A DNA stretch of 64,000 nt from NCBI GenBank assembly GCA_003242085.1, contig QBML01000024.1:19546-83545 (forward strand), read 5' to 3'. Position numbers and translations under genes: made by a program. Below the pieces are notes generated by a model. It worked only from the letters and a program-made list of their open reading frames with translations. It did no database searches and was not told the DNA's origin. The DNA is from Pseudanabaena frigida. Lineage in GTDB: Bacteria > Cyanobacteriota > Cyanobacteriia > Pseudanabaenales > Pseudanabaenaceae. This document shows, piece by piece, positions 51,660 through 59,318 of the stretch (positions are counted from its first letter, which is position 1; every line of letters begins with the position of its first letter).

Positions 51660-53963
51660 ATGGTGCAAGAATTTATTCGCCTCGACAAAGAGGTTCGATT
51701 TCCCGATAGCGCTCCTGCCGCTTATCCCGTATTTTTCAGGACTTATAGTCGCAAATATAATAACAAGCGCGAAAGTTGGGCTGAAGTATGCGATCGCACA
51801 CTTACAGGTTTAAAAACGCTAGGCAAGCTGACCAAAGAACAAGCTGACCTGATCGACAAAATGCAAAAGCAGCTCAAGTCCCTCACCTCAGGGCGTTGGC
51901 TGTGGGTCGGCGGTACGGATTGGGTCGATCGCCCCGAAAATTTCTCTGGCTCCTATAACTGCACCAGCACCAATGTGATCGACTGGCGCTCCTTTGGCTT
52001 GATGATGGATCTCGCGATGCAGGGATCGGGTACTGGTGGCGTATTAGAGCCGCAGTACATTAGCAAATTGCCCGCAATTCGCAACCAGTTGCAAGTAAAT
52101 GTGATCGGTGCGATCGGTGCAACCCCCGTCGAAAATCGTCGCCACAATACTGAGGTAAAGTTTGACTATGCCAACAATGCCGTCAATATTGTTGTTGGTG
52201 ATAGCCGCCAAGGTTGGGTCAAGTCCTACCAAACAGTTTTAGAGCTTTCTAGCGATGCACAGTTTGACGCAGCCAAGCCCGTCCAAATCACTGTTGACAT
52301 CAGCGATGTGCGCCCCAGTGGTGAACCCCTCAAAGGCTTCGGTGGCATGGCAAATCCTGTCAAGTTACCTACGCTCTACGATCGCTGTGCCAATATTTTA
52401 AATAAAGCGATCGGTCGTCAACTCACCTCAGTCGAGTGCTGCATCCTCATCGATGAAGCCGCAGTTTGTATCGTGGCAGGCAATATTAGGCGATCGGCTG
52501 GCATGAGACAGTTTTCTTCAGAAGATGCGCTCGGTTCTGTCGCAAAGGATAATCTCTGGCAACAGGATGAAGCAGGTAACTGGCGCATCGATCCAGAGCG
52601 TGATGCTTTGAGAATGGCGAATCATACCCGTGTATTCCATCGCAAACCGACTGAACAGGAATGTGTGGATGCAGTTCGTAAGCAATACTATTCGGGTGAA
52701 GGGGCAATTCAATGGGCTGGTGAAGCGATCGCCCGTTCTAATGCTGACTTGATTACAACTCCTGAACTTAAGCGTGATTTCTTGGCTGCCTATGTGAAAG
52801 GAGAAGGAAAAAAATGGTTGCGATCGCATCAACCTGAAGTCTCTGAACGTGAGTTAGAGCATAGATTACAGCGTTATGCTCTGAATCCCTGTGGTGAAAT
52901 CACGGGTGCAGACTTCCATTGCAATTTGTCTGAGGTGCATCTCAATCAACTCAATCCTCGCAATGAGAAAGAACAGGAAGAAGCATTTAAAGCAGGTGCT
53001 TTGTCGGTTGCCGCGTTGCTCAATCATCGCTTCAATGAAGAACGCTATCAATTTAGCCGTGAAGTTGACCCAATTGTGGGTGTATCCTTCACAGGACTAT
53101 TTGACTTCTTCGTTCATGCCTTTGGTGTGGAATGGTTGCGCTGGTGGGAAGCGGGTCGTCCTGACACTGTGCAGGGTTTAGACTTCAAAGAGAAAGAAGC
53201 TGAATATCTCAGTCGCTGGCGTGAAATCGTACATCAGACAGTTTGGGAATATTGCGACGCACATGGTTTACGCCGCCCGAATCGTTGCACGACAGTTCAG
53301 CCAGCAGGCACAAAATCCTTGCTGACTGGTGCTTCCCCAGGATGGCATCCTCCGAAGGCGCAGCGCTTTATCCGTCGGATTACTTTCCGTAAGGAAGATC
53401 CTGTGGCACGGGCTTGCATGGACTATGGCTATAGCATCATTCCTTCGCAATCGGATAAGGATGAGAATGGACAATTGCTCAATGATCCTTTCGATCCGAG
53501 ATGCACGGAATGGCTGGTGGAGATTCCTGTGAGCGTGTCTTGGGCTGACCTTGACGGTGCGGATCTGGTGGAAATCAGTAAGTTCGATGTGATGGCGCAG
53601 TTTGATTTCTATATGCAGGTGCAGAAGCATTACACTCGTCATAATACTTCCGCAACCTTGGAGTTGCGTGAGGCGGAAATTGAGCCTTTAGGGAAGAAGA
53701 TTTACGAGGCAATTCGTGATGATGAGGGTTATATCTCGGCGGCGCTGTTGGCGCGTTTTGATGACCTGCAAACTTTCCCTCGGTTGCCTTTTGAGCCAAT
53801 CGATAAGGCTACCTATGAGAAGCTCAGTGCTGAGGTGCTAGTACGTCGCAAGTCTGATGATTTTTACGCGAGTTTGTTGCGTTATGATTCGGGTGAGTTG
53901 ATGGATGCGGGCCCTGCGGGTTGCGATTCTGATAAGTGTATGTTCCCTGAACAGAAGCCATAA
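51660..53963 (+). CDS. nrdJ: Adenosylcobalamin-dependent ribonucleoside-triphosphate reductase (class II)
   Basis: The monomeric class II enzyme makes deoxynucleotides from ribonucleoside triphosphates with a B12-generated thiyl radical. The 767 residues include YNCTSTNV (disulfide Cys), MQGSGTGG, the radical-site NPCGEITGADFHCNLSEVHL, TVQPAGTKSLLTGASPGWHP, and the C-terminal redox pair in AGCDSDKCMFP (CX4C). Cyanobacterial copies are often split by inteins; this one is uninterrupted. A strong promoter lies directly upstream. Confidence 0.95.
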   Translation: MVQEFIRLDKEVRFPDSAPAAYPVFFRTYSRKYNNKRESWAEVCDRTLTGLKTLGKLTKEQADLIDKMQKQLKSLTSGRWLWVGGTDWVDRPENFSGSYNCTSTNVIDWRSFGLMMDLAMQGSGTGGVLEPQYISKLPAIRNQLQVNVIGAIGATPVENRRHNTEVKFDYANNAVNIVVGDSRQGWVKSYQTVLELSSDAQFDAAKPVQITVDISDVRPSGEPLKGFGGMANPVKLPTLYDRCANILNKAIGRQLTSVECCILIDEAAVCIVAGNIRRSAGMRQFSSEDALGSVAKDNLWQQDEAGNWRIDPERDALRMANHTRVFHRKPTEQECVDAVRKQYYSGEGAIQWAGEAIARSNADLITTPELKRDFLAAYVKGEGKKWLRSHQPEVSERELEHRLQRYALNPCGEITGADFHCNLSEVHLNQLNPRNEKEQEEAFKAGALSVAALLNHRFNEERYQFSREVDPIVGVSFTGLFDFFVHAFGVEWLRWWEAGRPDTVQGLDFKEKEAEYLSRWREIVHQTVWEYCDAHGLRRPNRCTTVQPAGTKSLLTGASPGWHPPKAQRFIRRITFRKEDPVARACMDYGYSIIPSQSDKDENGQLLNDPFDPRCTEWLVEIPVSVSWADLDGADLVEISKFDVMAQFDFYMQVQKHYTRHNTSATLELREAEIEPLGKKIYEAIRDDEGYISAALLARFDDLQTFPRLPFEPIDKATYEKLSAEVLVRRKSDDFYASLLRYDSGELMDAGPAGCDSDKCMFPEQKP

Positions 53964-54098
53964 GCTCGTTTCAACATAATGATTTAGGTGATTAGATAGA
54001 AATTTTCTTGCTAATCACCTAAATTACTAAGAGTTTGAATTCGGCTATAATCTAAAATATGCTTTAAGAATGTATGCACAAGCAGGAAATATAAAGCT

Positions 54099-54365
54099 AT
54101 GCAAGCAATTCGGTTACAACAAACTATAGAAAAAGATGGTGAAATTCATCTAAGCGATCTGCCTGTTTTTCAAGGGCAACAGGTTGACGTAGTAGTTTCG
54201 CTTTCTACTTTGCCTGAGCCTAAAAAAACTTTTACTGTGCGTCAATTACTCGATTCTGGGTTAATTGGTGTGTGGGAAAATCGTACTGATATTAAGGATA
54301 GTCTGACCTACGCTCGGCAGTTGCGCGATCAATCTCAAGCAAAACGTTATGATCTTTTTGGATAG
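54099..54365 (+). CDS. Antitoxin of a PIN module
   Basis: The 88-residue protein starts MQAIRLQQTIEKDGEIHLSD, a swapped-hairpin (AbrB-like) DNA-binding style start with 'G.V.V.LP' topology. Its tail (SLTYARQLRDQSQAKRYDLFG) is of the kind that wraps a PIN toxin. It overlaps the toxin gene by 17 nt, implying coupled translation. Confidence 0.75.
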   Translation: MQAIRLQQTIEKDGEIHLSDLPVFQGQQVDVVVSLSTLPEPKKTFTVRQLLDSGLIGVWENRTDIKDSLTYARQLRDQSQAKRYDLFG

Positions 54366-54735
54366 TGACATTATCATAGATTTCTTGCGAAGATATCCTC
54401 CAGCGATTAGTTGGTTGGAATCTATAGATGGTGAGAAGGCTGCTTTATCTGGATATGTGGCAATGGAATTAATGCAGGGATGTAATAACAAGATTGAATT
54501 ACAGCAGATCCGAAAATTGATTACTAATTTTGAGATTGTATGGGCGACAGCCGAAACTTGTAATCAAGCTTTAGAGGTGTTTGCAGAGTATAACCTCAGT
54601 CATAGTCTTGGGCTAATTGATGCTTTGATAGGTCAAACTGCTATCTCTTTGGGTGTGCCGTTACATACGTTTAATGTCAAACATTATGCAGTGATTCCAA
54701 ATCTCGCAACTGTGCAACCATACAAAAGACTGTAG
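54349..54735 (+). CDS. PIN-domain toxin (VapC-like)
   Basis: The 128-residue PIN protein has Asp residues in MIFLDSDIIIDFLRR, Glu in AMELMQGC, and Asp in LGLIDALIGQTA. The fourth position is the TFNVKHY motif (Asn), as in a well-known VapC subgroup. It looks complete. It is followed by a small hairpin and a long AT-rich spacer. Confidence 0.88.
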   Translation: MIFLDSDIIIDFLRRYPPAISWLESIDGEKAALSGYVAMELMQGCNNKIELQQIRKLITNFEIVWATAETCNQALEVFAEYNLSHSLGLIDALIGQTAISLGVPLHTFNVKHYAVIPNLATVQPYKRL

Positions 54736-54824
54736 CAATTTGAGGTTAATAGTTGATCGCAAATCTATTTTGTAAATCTCAACCCGACTGCAGGCAGAGA
54801 GCAAATTCATAAAAGTGGAATACC

Positions 54825-54846
54825 TTGATAAAATCCTTTTTATCAA
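54825..54846 (+). terminator. AT-rich hairpin after the PIN module
   Basis: TTGATAAAA and TTTTATCAA pair over 9 bp with a short TCCT loop, about 90 nt past the PIN stop. It is a possible terminator, weak in G/C content. Confidence 0.45.
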
Positions 54847-54886
54847 AAGTTCAATTGGATAGGGCTTTTAGCTGTTTTTGGGAGTC

Positions 54887-54938
54887 TAAATATTTGATAG
54901 ATTAGTCGAAAAATTTTACCTGATCCATCAAATATTTA
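54887..54938. promoter_or_regulatory. Inverted repeat before the HEPN-DarTG genes
   Basis: TAAATATTTGAT (54887-54898) and ATCAAATATTTA (54927-54938) are a perfect 12-nt inverted repeat, 28 nt apart, ending 38 nt before the HEPN-like start. The spacing suits an operator bound by a dimer or a loose hairpin. It is a candidate control site for the genes from 54976 onward. Confidence 0.5.
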
Positions 54939-54975
54939 AATTTTAAAGTAAAAATTCAATTAGTTTGGAGATTCA

Positions 54976-55560
54976 ATGGCAACGCATCATGAATTTAGAG
55001 ATTTAGGCGATCAATGGCTTATTTCTTACGCATGTACTATTGCAAATATGCCTATCCCAACACTATTTATAGTTGGTCATTGTCTTGAAGCATACTGCAA
55101 AGCAGCTATCCTAAAGAACAATCCATCTGTAAATATTTTCCGATATGGTCATGATATAGAAACCATGATTAATGACATTAAAAGGGATATAGGTATCCTA
55201 AATGGAGTAATGTTTTATCCTGATGTTGAGAGTCGTTTTATGACTGGCGGGTTAATTCCCTTTACAGACACATTAATGTCAGATATAGAATATCTTCATT
55301 TTGTTCCCAATCAAGAACTTTACTGGGTTGCAAAATTTCAAAAAGATATAAAGTATCTCGGAACTACTGGAAGGAGAATGCCTACACAGTATTCAATTCT
55401 CGTTATGGAAAGAAATCCATACTGGTTGCCAATAATGCGTGAGCTTCGAGGGTACATACAAGACACACGAAATGAAGAGTCATTTCACATGGCATCATTT
55501 CTTAGCAGACCCAACTCGCCACCATTCGCTTTAGAATACTTAAGACAAATATGCTCATAA
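54976..55560 (+). CDS. HEPN-like protein upstream of DarTG
   Basis: This 194-residue, mostly helical protein has a segment LFIVGHCLEAYCKAAILKNN and RYGHDIETMINDI, which fits the first helices of HEPN-type proteins ('hclEaycKa.L....GHdi'). Near the C-terminus R165-N166 and H171 (RNEESFH) form an Rx5H motif with a polar residue after Arg, the usual HEPN nuclease signature. It begins after a ribosome-binding site (TTTGGAG) and ends 70 nt before darT on the same strand. I cannot name a family with certainty; its position suggests a role with DarTG or as a separate defence gene. Confidence 0.5.
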   Translation: MATHHEFRDLGDQWLISYACTIANMPIPTLFIVGHCLEAYCKAAILKNNPSVNIFRYGHDIETMINDIKRDIGILNGVMFYPDVESRFMTGGLIPFTDTLMSDIEYLHFVPNQELYWVAKFQKDIKYLGTTGRRMPTQYSILVMERNPYWLPIMRELRGYIQDTRNEESFHMASFLSRPNSPPFALEYLRQICS

Positions 55561-55630
55561 ATCATCATTCCATTTGAATCGCTTATCGACATGATGCGAT
55601 CTCACTAAATATAAAGATTTGGGTAATTAA

Positions 55631-56281
55631 ATGGCATCAGTTCCTCCCAGTCCCAAGATTTATCACATTACCCATATCGACAATCTGCCAAATATTGCAG
55701 ACAATATGGGATTAGTTTCAGATGCAACTCGCATAGTAAGAAGTTTTTCTTGCTCATTGGTGGGGATGTCTACTATCAAGGAAAGAAGACTTAAAGAGAT
55801 AGAAGTTCCATGTCATCCAAAGACAATGGTTGGACAGTATGTACCTTTTTACTTCTGTCCACGTTCAATAATGCTTTATATGCTGCACATGGGAAACCAT
55901 CCAGATATTAGCTATAAAGGCGGTCAACAACCGATAGTCCATCTGCAAGCCGACTTCCACAAAGTCATTAATTGGGCAAACTCAAACAGCGTAAATTGGG
56001 CTTTTAGTAATGGTAATGCAGGCTCTCGCTTGACTAACTTTTACAATCACCCCTCTAAACTTAACGAGATTGACTGGGGCGCTGTTTCCTCTTCAGATTT
56101 TCGTGATGCTAAAATCAAGGAAGGCAAACAAGCAGAGTTTTTGATGTTTAATGTCTTTCCGTGGACATTGATTGAAAAAATTGGGATAATCAATAGTACG
56201 ATGGCAACAAAGGTTAAGACTACTTTAGCAGATGTCGCCCACAAACCCGTTATAGCCGTAGAACCTAATTGGTATTTCTGA
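55631..56281 (+). CDS. darT: DarT DNA ADP-ribosyltransferase toxin
   Basis: DarT attaches ADP-ribose to DNA bases using NAD, blocking replication. The 216 residues have the family start IYHITHIDNLPNIADNMG, the NAD-site Arg region ATRIVRSFSC, VPFYFCPRSIMLYML, and the catalytic Glu E169 in GKQAEFLMFN. Length fits the DarT2-like group. darG follows, with its chosen start 17 nt past the darT stop. DarTG systems act as toxin-antitoxin modules and protect against phage by arresting viral DNA synthesis. Confidence 0.9.
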   Translation: MASVPPSPKIYHITHIDNLPNIADNMGLVSDATRIVRSFSCSLVGMSTIKERRLKEIEVPCHPKTMVGQYVPFYFCPRSIMLYMLHMGNHPDISYKGGQQPIVHLQADFHKVINWANSNSVNWAFSNGNAGSRLTNFYNHPSKLNEIDWGAVSSSDFRDAKIKEGKQAEFLMFNVFPWTLIEKIGIINSTMATKVKTTLADVAHKPVIAVEPNWYF

Positions 56282-56298
56282 TAGCAAACGTTAAACCC

Positions 56299-57366
56299 AT
56301 GATTGAGCTAACTCAAGGTGACATCCTCAAAGCTGATGCTGAAGCGTTGGTTAACACCGTCAATTGTGTTGGCGTTATGGGTCGCGGTATTGCACTACAA
56401 TTCCGAAAAGCTTTTCCAGAAAATTTCAAAGTTTATGAAGCCGCTTGCAAAGCCAACGAAGTACAAGCAGGCAAAATGTTTACATATGACCTTAATCGTT
56501 TGTATTCGCCTCGATTCATTATCAACTTTCCTACTAAACGTCACTGGAAAGGCAAAAGCCATATTGAAGACATTAAGGCTGGGCTAGAAGATTTAATAAA
56601 TGTTGTACAGCAACATCAGATTCGCTCGATCGCAATTCCTCCATTAGGTTGTGGTTTAGGTGGACTAAACTGGGAAGATGTGCGTCCACTAATTATTGAA
56701 GCTTTTCAGTCCCTACCAGAAGTATCTGTTTTGCTATTTGAGCCTATAGGTGCGCCTCAAGCTAAGTCAATGGTCAAAGAAAGTAAAGTTCCAAATATGA
56801 CTGTGGGACGAGCCGCTCTATTAGGACTGATGCGCCGCTACTTATCTGCTGTTATGGATCCTACCGTTACCCTGTTAGAAGTGCATAAGCTTATGTACTT
56901 TATGCAAGAGGCTGGCGAACCTCTGCGACTAAATTATCAAAAGGCTCCCTATGGTCCCTACGCAGAAAATCTACGCCATGTTCTCAGTTATATTGAGGGG
57001 CATTTTATTAGTGGCTACGGCGATGCTGAAGATCGACCCGATAAGCCACTAGAGTTGATTCCTAATGCTTTTGAGCAAGCCGAAAACTTTCTTGCAGAGC
57101 ATGAGTCCACAAGGCTAAGGTTTGATCGTGTAGCAGATCTGATTAAAGGATTTGAAACAACTTTTGGAATGGAATTATTATCAACGGTGCATTGGGTTGC
57201 CACGCGAGAAGAAGCGACAACAGCAGAATTAGCTGTCGCCAAGATCTATGATTGGAATACAAGAAAACGTATGTTTGAATCCCGTCATATTCATGTAGCG
57301 TGGGAGCGATTGCAAGAGGCTGGTTGGCTACCAAAATTCAATACTTTAAACGGGGTGATGTTTTGA
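56299..57366 (+). CDS. darG: DarG macrodomain antitoxin (DNA ADP-ribosyl glycohydrolase)
   Basis: I choose the ATG at 56299, which gives the typical start MIELTQGDILKADAEALVNTVNC. The macrodomain (about 1-155) removes ADP-ribose from DNA: GVMGRGIALQF, IPPLGCGLGGLNW. The C-terminal ~190 residues (VHKLMYFMQEAGEPL, KAPYGPYAENLRHVL) are the DarG C-terminal domain, which binds and neutralises DarT. The 'KL.YF.....PYGPY' pattern recalls Panacea-like antitoxin domains; that resemblance is my inference. 355 residues is the normal full length, so the system looks intact. Confidence 0.9.
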   Translation: MIELTQGDILKADAEALVNTVNCVGVMGRGIALQFRKAFPENFKVYEAACKANEVQAGKMFTYDLNRLYSPRFIINFPTKRHWKGKSHIEDIKAGLEDLINVVQQHQIRSIAIPPLGCGLGGLNWEDVRPLIIEAFQSLPEVSVLLFEPIGAPQAKSMVKESKVPNMTVGRAALLGLMRRYLSAVMDPTVTLLEVHKLMYFMQEAGEPLRLNYQKAPYGPYAENLRHVLSYIEGHFISGYGDAEDRPDKPLELIPNAFEQAENFLAEHESTRLRFDRVADLIKGFETTFGMELLSTVHWVATREEATTAELAVAKIYDWNTRKRMFESRHIHVAWERLQEAGWLPKFNTLNGVMF

Positions 57367-57409
57367 TCTATTGGGCGATCGCATTGCAAGTCAGAGACTA
57401 GGCGATCGC
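57361..57409 (+). repeat. Spacer repeat, copy 1
   Basis: It begins TTTTGATCTATTGGGCGATC and continues GCATTGCAAGTCAGAGACTAGGCGAT in two shared blocks. It overlaps the darG stop codon and lies just before brnT. The same block recurs at 57962 and 58757. Confidence 0.75.
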
Positions 57410-57434
57410 TTTCAATACTTGTTAAAATAAACTG

Positions 57435-57707
57435 ATGAAATATGAGTGGGACGAAAACAAAGCAGTCAAAAACTCGGCAAAGCATGGAGTTTCTTTCGCC
57501 GAAGCCAAAACCATCTTTGACGATCCGATGTATGTTGATTTCTATGATCTAGACCACTCAGAAGACGAAGAACGTTACCTAATTGTCGGCGAATCAAATC
57601 GAGGACGATTGTTAATCGTTTCCTATAGAGAGAGAAGAGAATCAATTCGGATCATCATTGCGAGAGAAGTTACAAAATCGGAGCGTGAAGCATATGAAGA
57701 AGGCTGA
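57435..57707 (+). CDS. brnT: BrnT-family ribonuclease toxin
   Basis: The 90-residue BrnT protein has the signature MKYEWDENKAVKNSAKHGVSF, AKTIFDDPMYVDFYD, and RIIIAREVTKSEREAYEEG. BrnT is a RelE-like ribonuclease that inhibits translation. The order toxin-then-antitoxin is normal for brnTA, and the antitoxin start overlaps its end by 14 nt. Confidence 0.92.
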   Translation: MKYEWDENKAVKNSAKHGVSFAEAKTIFDDPMYVDFYDLDHSEDEERYLIVGESNRGRLLIVSYRERRESIRIIIAREVTKSEREAYEEG

Positions 57708-57948
57708 ATTAGAACTAGAAGACGACCTTAGACCCGAATATGACCTTAAAAGTCTGCGTGTCAGAAAACTAGGCTCAGGACGTAAGAGCTTTGGTGGCTC
57801 AATAGTGCGCTTAGAACCTGATGTCGCCGCAATATTTCCTAGCGCCGATGCAGTAAATGAAGCTCTAAGATTCTTGATTAGAGTTACACAACAAAACCAA
57901 CCCACTAAGGTTCCAACATTATCTAACATTCAGGAAAATAATCTGTAG
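57694..57948 (+). CDS. brnA: BrnA-family antitoxin
   Basis: I choose the ATG at 57694 (MKKAELELEDDL) inside the brnT end. The 84-residue protein has the expected ribbon-helix-helix type C-terminus with IVRLEPDVAAIFPSADAVNEAL. BrnA binds BrnT and represses the operon. A longer frame from 57658 would read into brnT and is unlikely to be used. Confidence 0.85.
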   Translation: MKKAELELEDDLRPEYDLKSLRVRKLGSGRKSFGGSIVRLEPDVAAIFPSADAVNEALRFLIRVTQQNQPTKVPTLSNIQENNL

Positions 57949-57961
57949 TGTGGTAGCGATA

Positions 57962-57999
57962 TTTTGATTTATTGGGCGATCGCATTTTTTGAGCTAAAA
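57962..57999 (+). repeat. Spacer repeat, copy 2
   Basis: It shares TTTTGATTTATTGGGCGATC and GCAT with copies 1 and 3, then diverges but keeps an ATCAGAGCA block at the end. It lies between brnA and the next antitoxin. Confidence 0.7.
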
Positions 58000-58044
58000 T
58001 CAGAGCATATAAGCTTTTCAATCTATAGTTAACGTTCAAAAGCA

Positions 58045-58299
58045 ATGCAAGTTACTATTGAAGTATCCGATGAAATTGCGCTACAGGCAAATCGAAAAGG
58101 GTTTTCTGTGCAGGAATTTGTCATGCAAGCAATTCAAAAATATATACATCAAGAAGTTCCTTTAGTTCATACCCAAACTTGGCAACTGTGCGGCGGATTG
58201 CAGGTTAAGAATAATCTAGATTTACCGATACATAGCGATCTAGATGTCGTTACCAACTATGCCGAGAGTATTGATGATGTTCTTTATGGCAATCTGTAA
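58045..58299 (+). CDS. VapB-like antitoxin
   Basis: The 84-residue protein starts MQVTIEVSDEIALQANRKGF, a ribbon-helix-helix-like antitoxin opening with the common 'I..S.EIA......G.S.QEFV..AI..Y' pattern, and ends DVVTNYAESIDDVLYGNL, a toxin-binding tail. It overlaps the downstream PIN gene by one base at 58299. The protein looks intact although its toxin is interrupted. Confidence 0.75.
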   Translation: MQVTIEVSDEIALQANRKGFSVQEFVMQAIQKYIHQEVPLVHTQTWQLCGGLQVKNNLDLPIHSDLDVVTNYAESIDDVLYGNL

Positions 58300-58745
58300 T
58301 GGTAGAAGTTCTGGTTGATACATCAGCACTAATTGCTTTTTTTGTTGGCTCCGAGAAGCACCACTTATCCATAAAAAATTATTTCTTATCCAATCCTGGT
58401 TCAAAATGGGTAATTCTCTCAACAGTTTTTGATGAAACAGTGACGTGGCTCCGAGTTAAGGTTTCGATTCGGGATTCTATTGCTGTTGGGCGATTGTTAC
58501 GTCAAGAACATCGTTATGTCGCCTTATCAGAAGCTGATGATATCGCCACTTGGGAAGCATTTTGTCATTATGATGACAAGGCTTGAAGTTATACGGATTG
58601 TTCGCTTTTAGTGATGTCTCAGCGTTTAAATATACCTACTGTGGTGGCGCTAGATGACCATATTCGACAAATGCGTGGCTTAGGTGTGAATTGTGTTCCT
58701 TCGCCGCCCATTGAGGAATATGACGCGGTCAAAGCCAAACTTTAA
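58299..58745 (+). pseudogene. PIN toxin with an in-frame TGA
   Basis: The frame reads MVEVLVDTSALIAFFVGSEK... to HYDDKA, then TGA (58584-58586), then continues without shift as SYTDCSLLVMSQRLNIPTVV, ALDDHIRQMRGLGVNCVPSP to a TAA at 58743. In this PIN subgroup the motif is 'K.WSYTDC', so the TGA sits where Trp (TGG) is expected. One G-to-A change explains it. The stop removes the third and fourth acidic positions, so the shortened 95-residue product should be inactive. Confidence 0.85.
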
Positions 58746-58756
58746 GCGGAGTGATA

Positions 58757-58803
58757 TTTTGATTTATTGGGCGATCGCATGGCAAATCAGAGAATAGGCG
58801 ATA
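58757..58803 (+). repeat. Spacer repeat, copy 3
   Basis: It begins TTTTGATTTATTGGGCGATC, then GCATGGCAAATCAGAGAATAGGCGAT in two shared blocks. It matches copy 1 at nearly all positions across about 47 nt and follows the interrupted PIN gene. Confidence 0.75.
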
Positions 58804-58849
58804 ATGCGTCAATGATAAGCCAAACAAATCGCTAAATCGATGTGAAGAT

Positions 58850-59134
58850 ATGGACAATATTGTTAGCTCACTCACTAAGAATGAAGAGATTATTGTTATA
58901 GGAACAGTTGTACAGGTAAATCTTGAAGCGATGAGTCATTGTGGCGATGGCGTGATCAAAGTTACAACCGAAAATCATAGGGAGTTGATTCTCAATATAG
59001 TTGGAGGGAGAAGAATGCAATGTCCAAGAGCAGAAGTGAAAGATGGTGATTTAATAGAAGCTTGTGGAGTTGTTACGGGAGAGAATATGATCGATTTAGT
59101 TGACCCAATCAAACATTACCTTCGCCTCAAATAG
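58850..59134 (+). CDS. Small hypothetical protein, beta-rich
   Basis: This 94-residue protein has no signal peptide or membrane segment. The alternation EIIVIGTVVQVNLEAM, VIKVTTENHRELILNIVGG and EVKDGDLIEACGVVTGENM suggests a small beta-barrel such as an OB-fold, with the closing IDLVDPIKHYLRLK. I do not recognise the family. It stands just outside the toxin-antitoxin run and may be an ordinary accessory gene. Confidence 0.55.
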   Translation: MDNIVSSLTKNEEIIVIGTVVQVNLEAMSHCGDGVIKVTTENHRELILNIVGGRRMQCPRAEVKDGDLIEACGVVTGENMIDLVDPIKHYLRLK

Positions 59135-59155
59135 TTGCCAATTATAAGAATATAC

Positions 59156-59236
59156 AGCAATTACCGTTCAAATTTGCATCTTTCATAATGCTTTTGAAAG
59201 TTCCAGTTCACAAATCTCGGTTCCCATGAACTGGAA
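59156..59236. repeat. Partial palindromic element relative
   Basis: AGCAATTACCG at 59156 matches the left end of the element at 46408 (read on the minus strand), and a hairpin TTCCAGTTCA/TGAACTGGAA (59201-59210, 59227-59236) follows. The middle does not match, so it is probably a diverged or truncated relative. It lies between two convergent genes and could also serve as a terminator. Confidence 0.4.
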
Positions 59237-59318
59237 TGAAAAGAATCACGTCTGAGACTTTCTTTATTTGGTCTAGCTATCTCTTATCTTGCTATAGAAC
59301 TCTTTAAATGAGGAGTAG

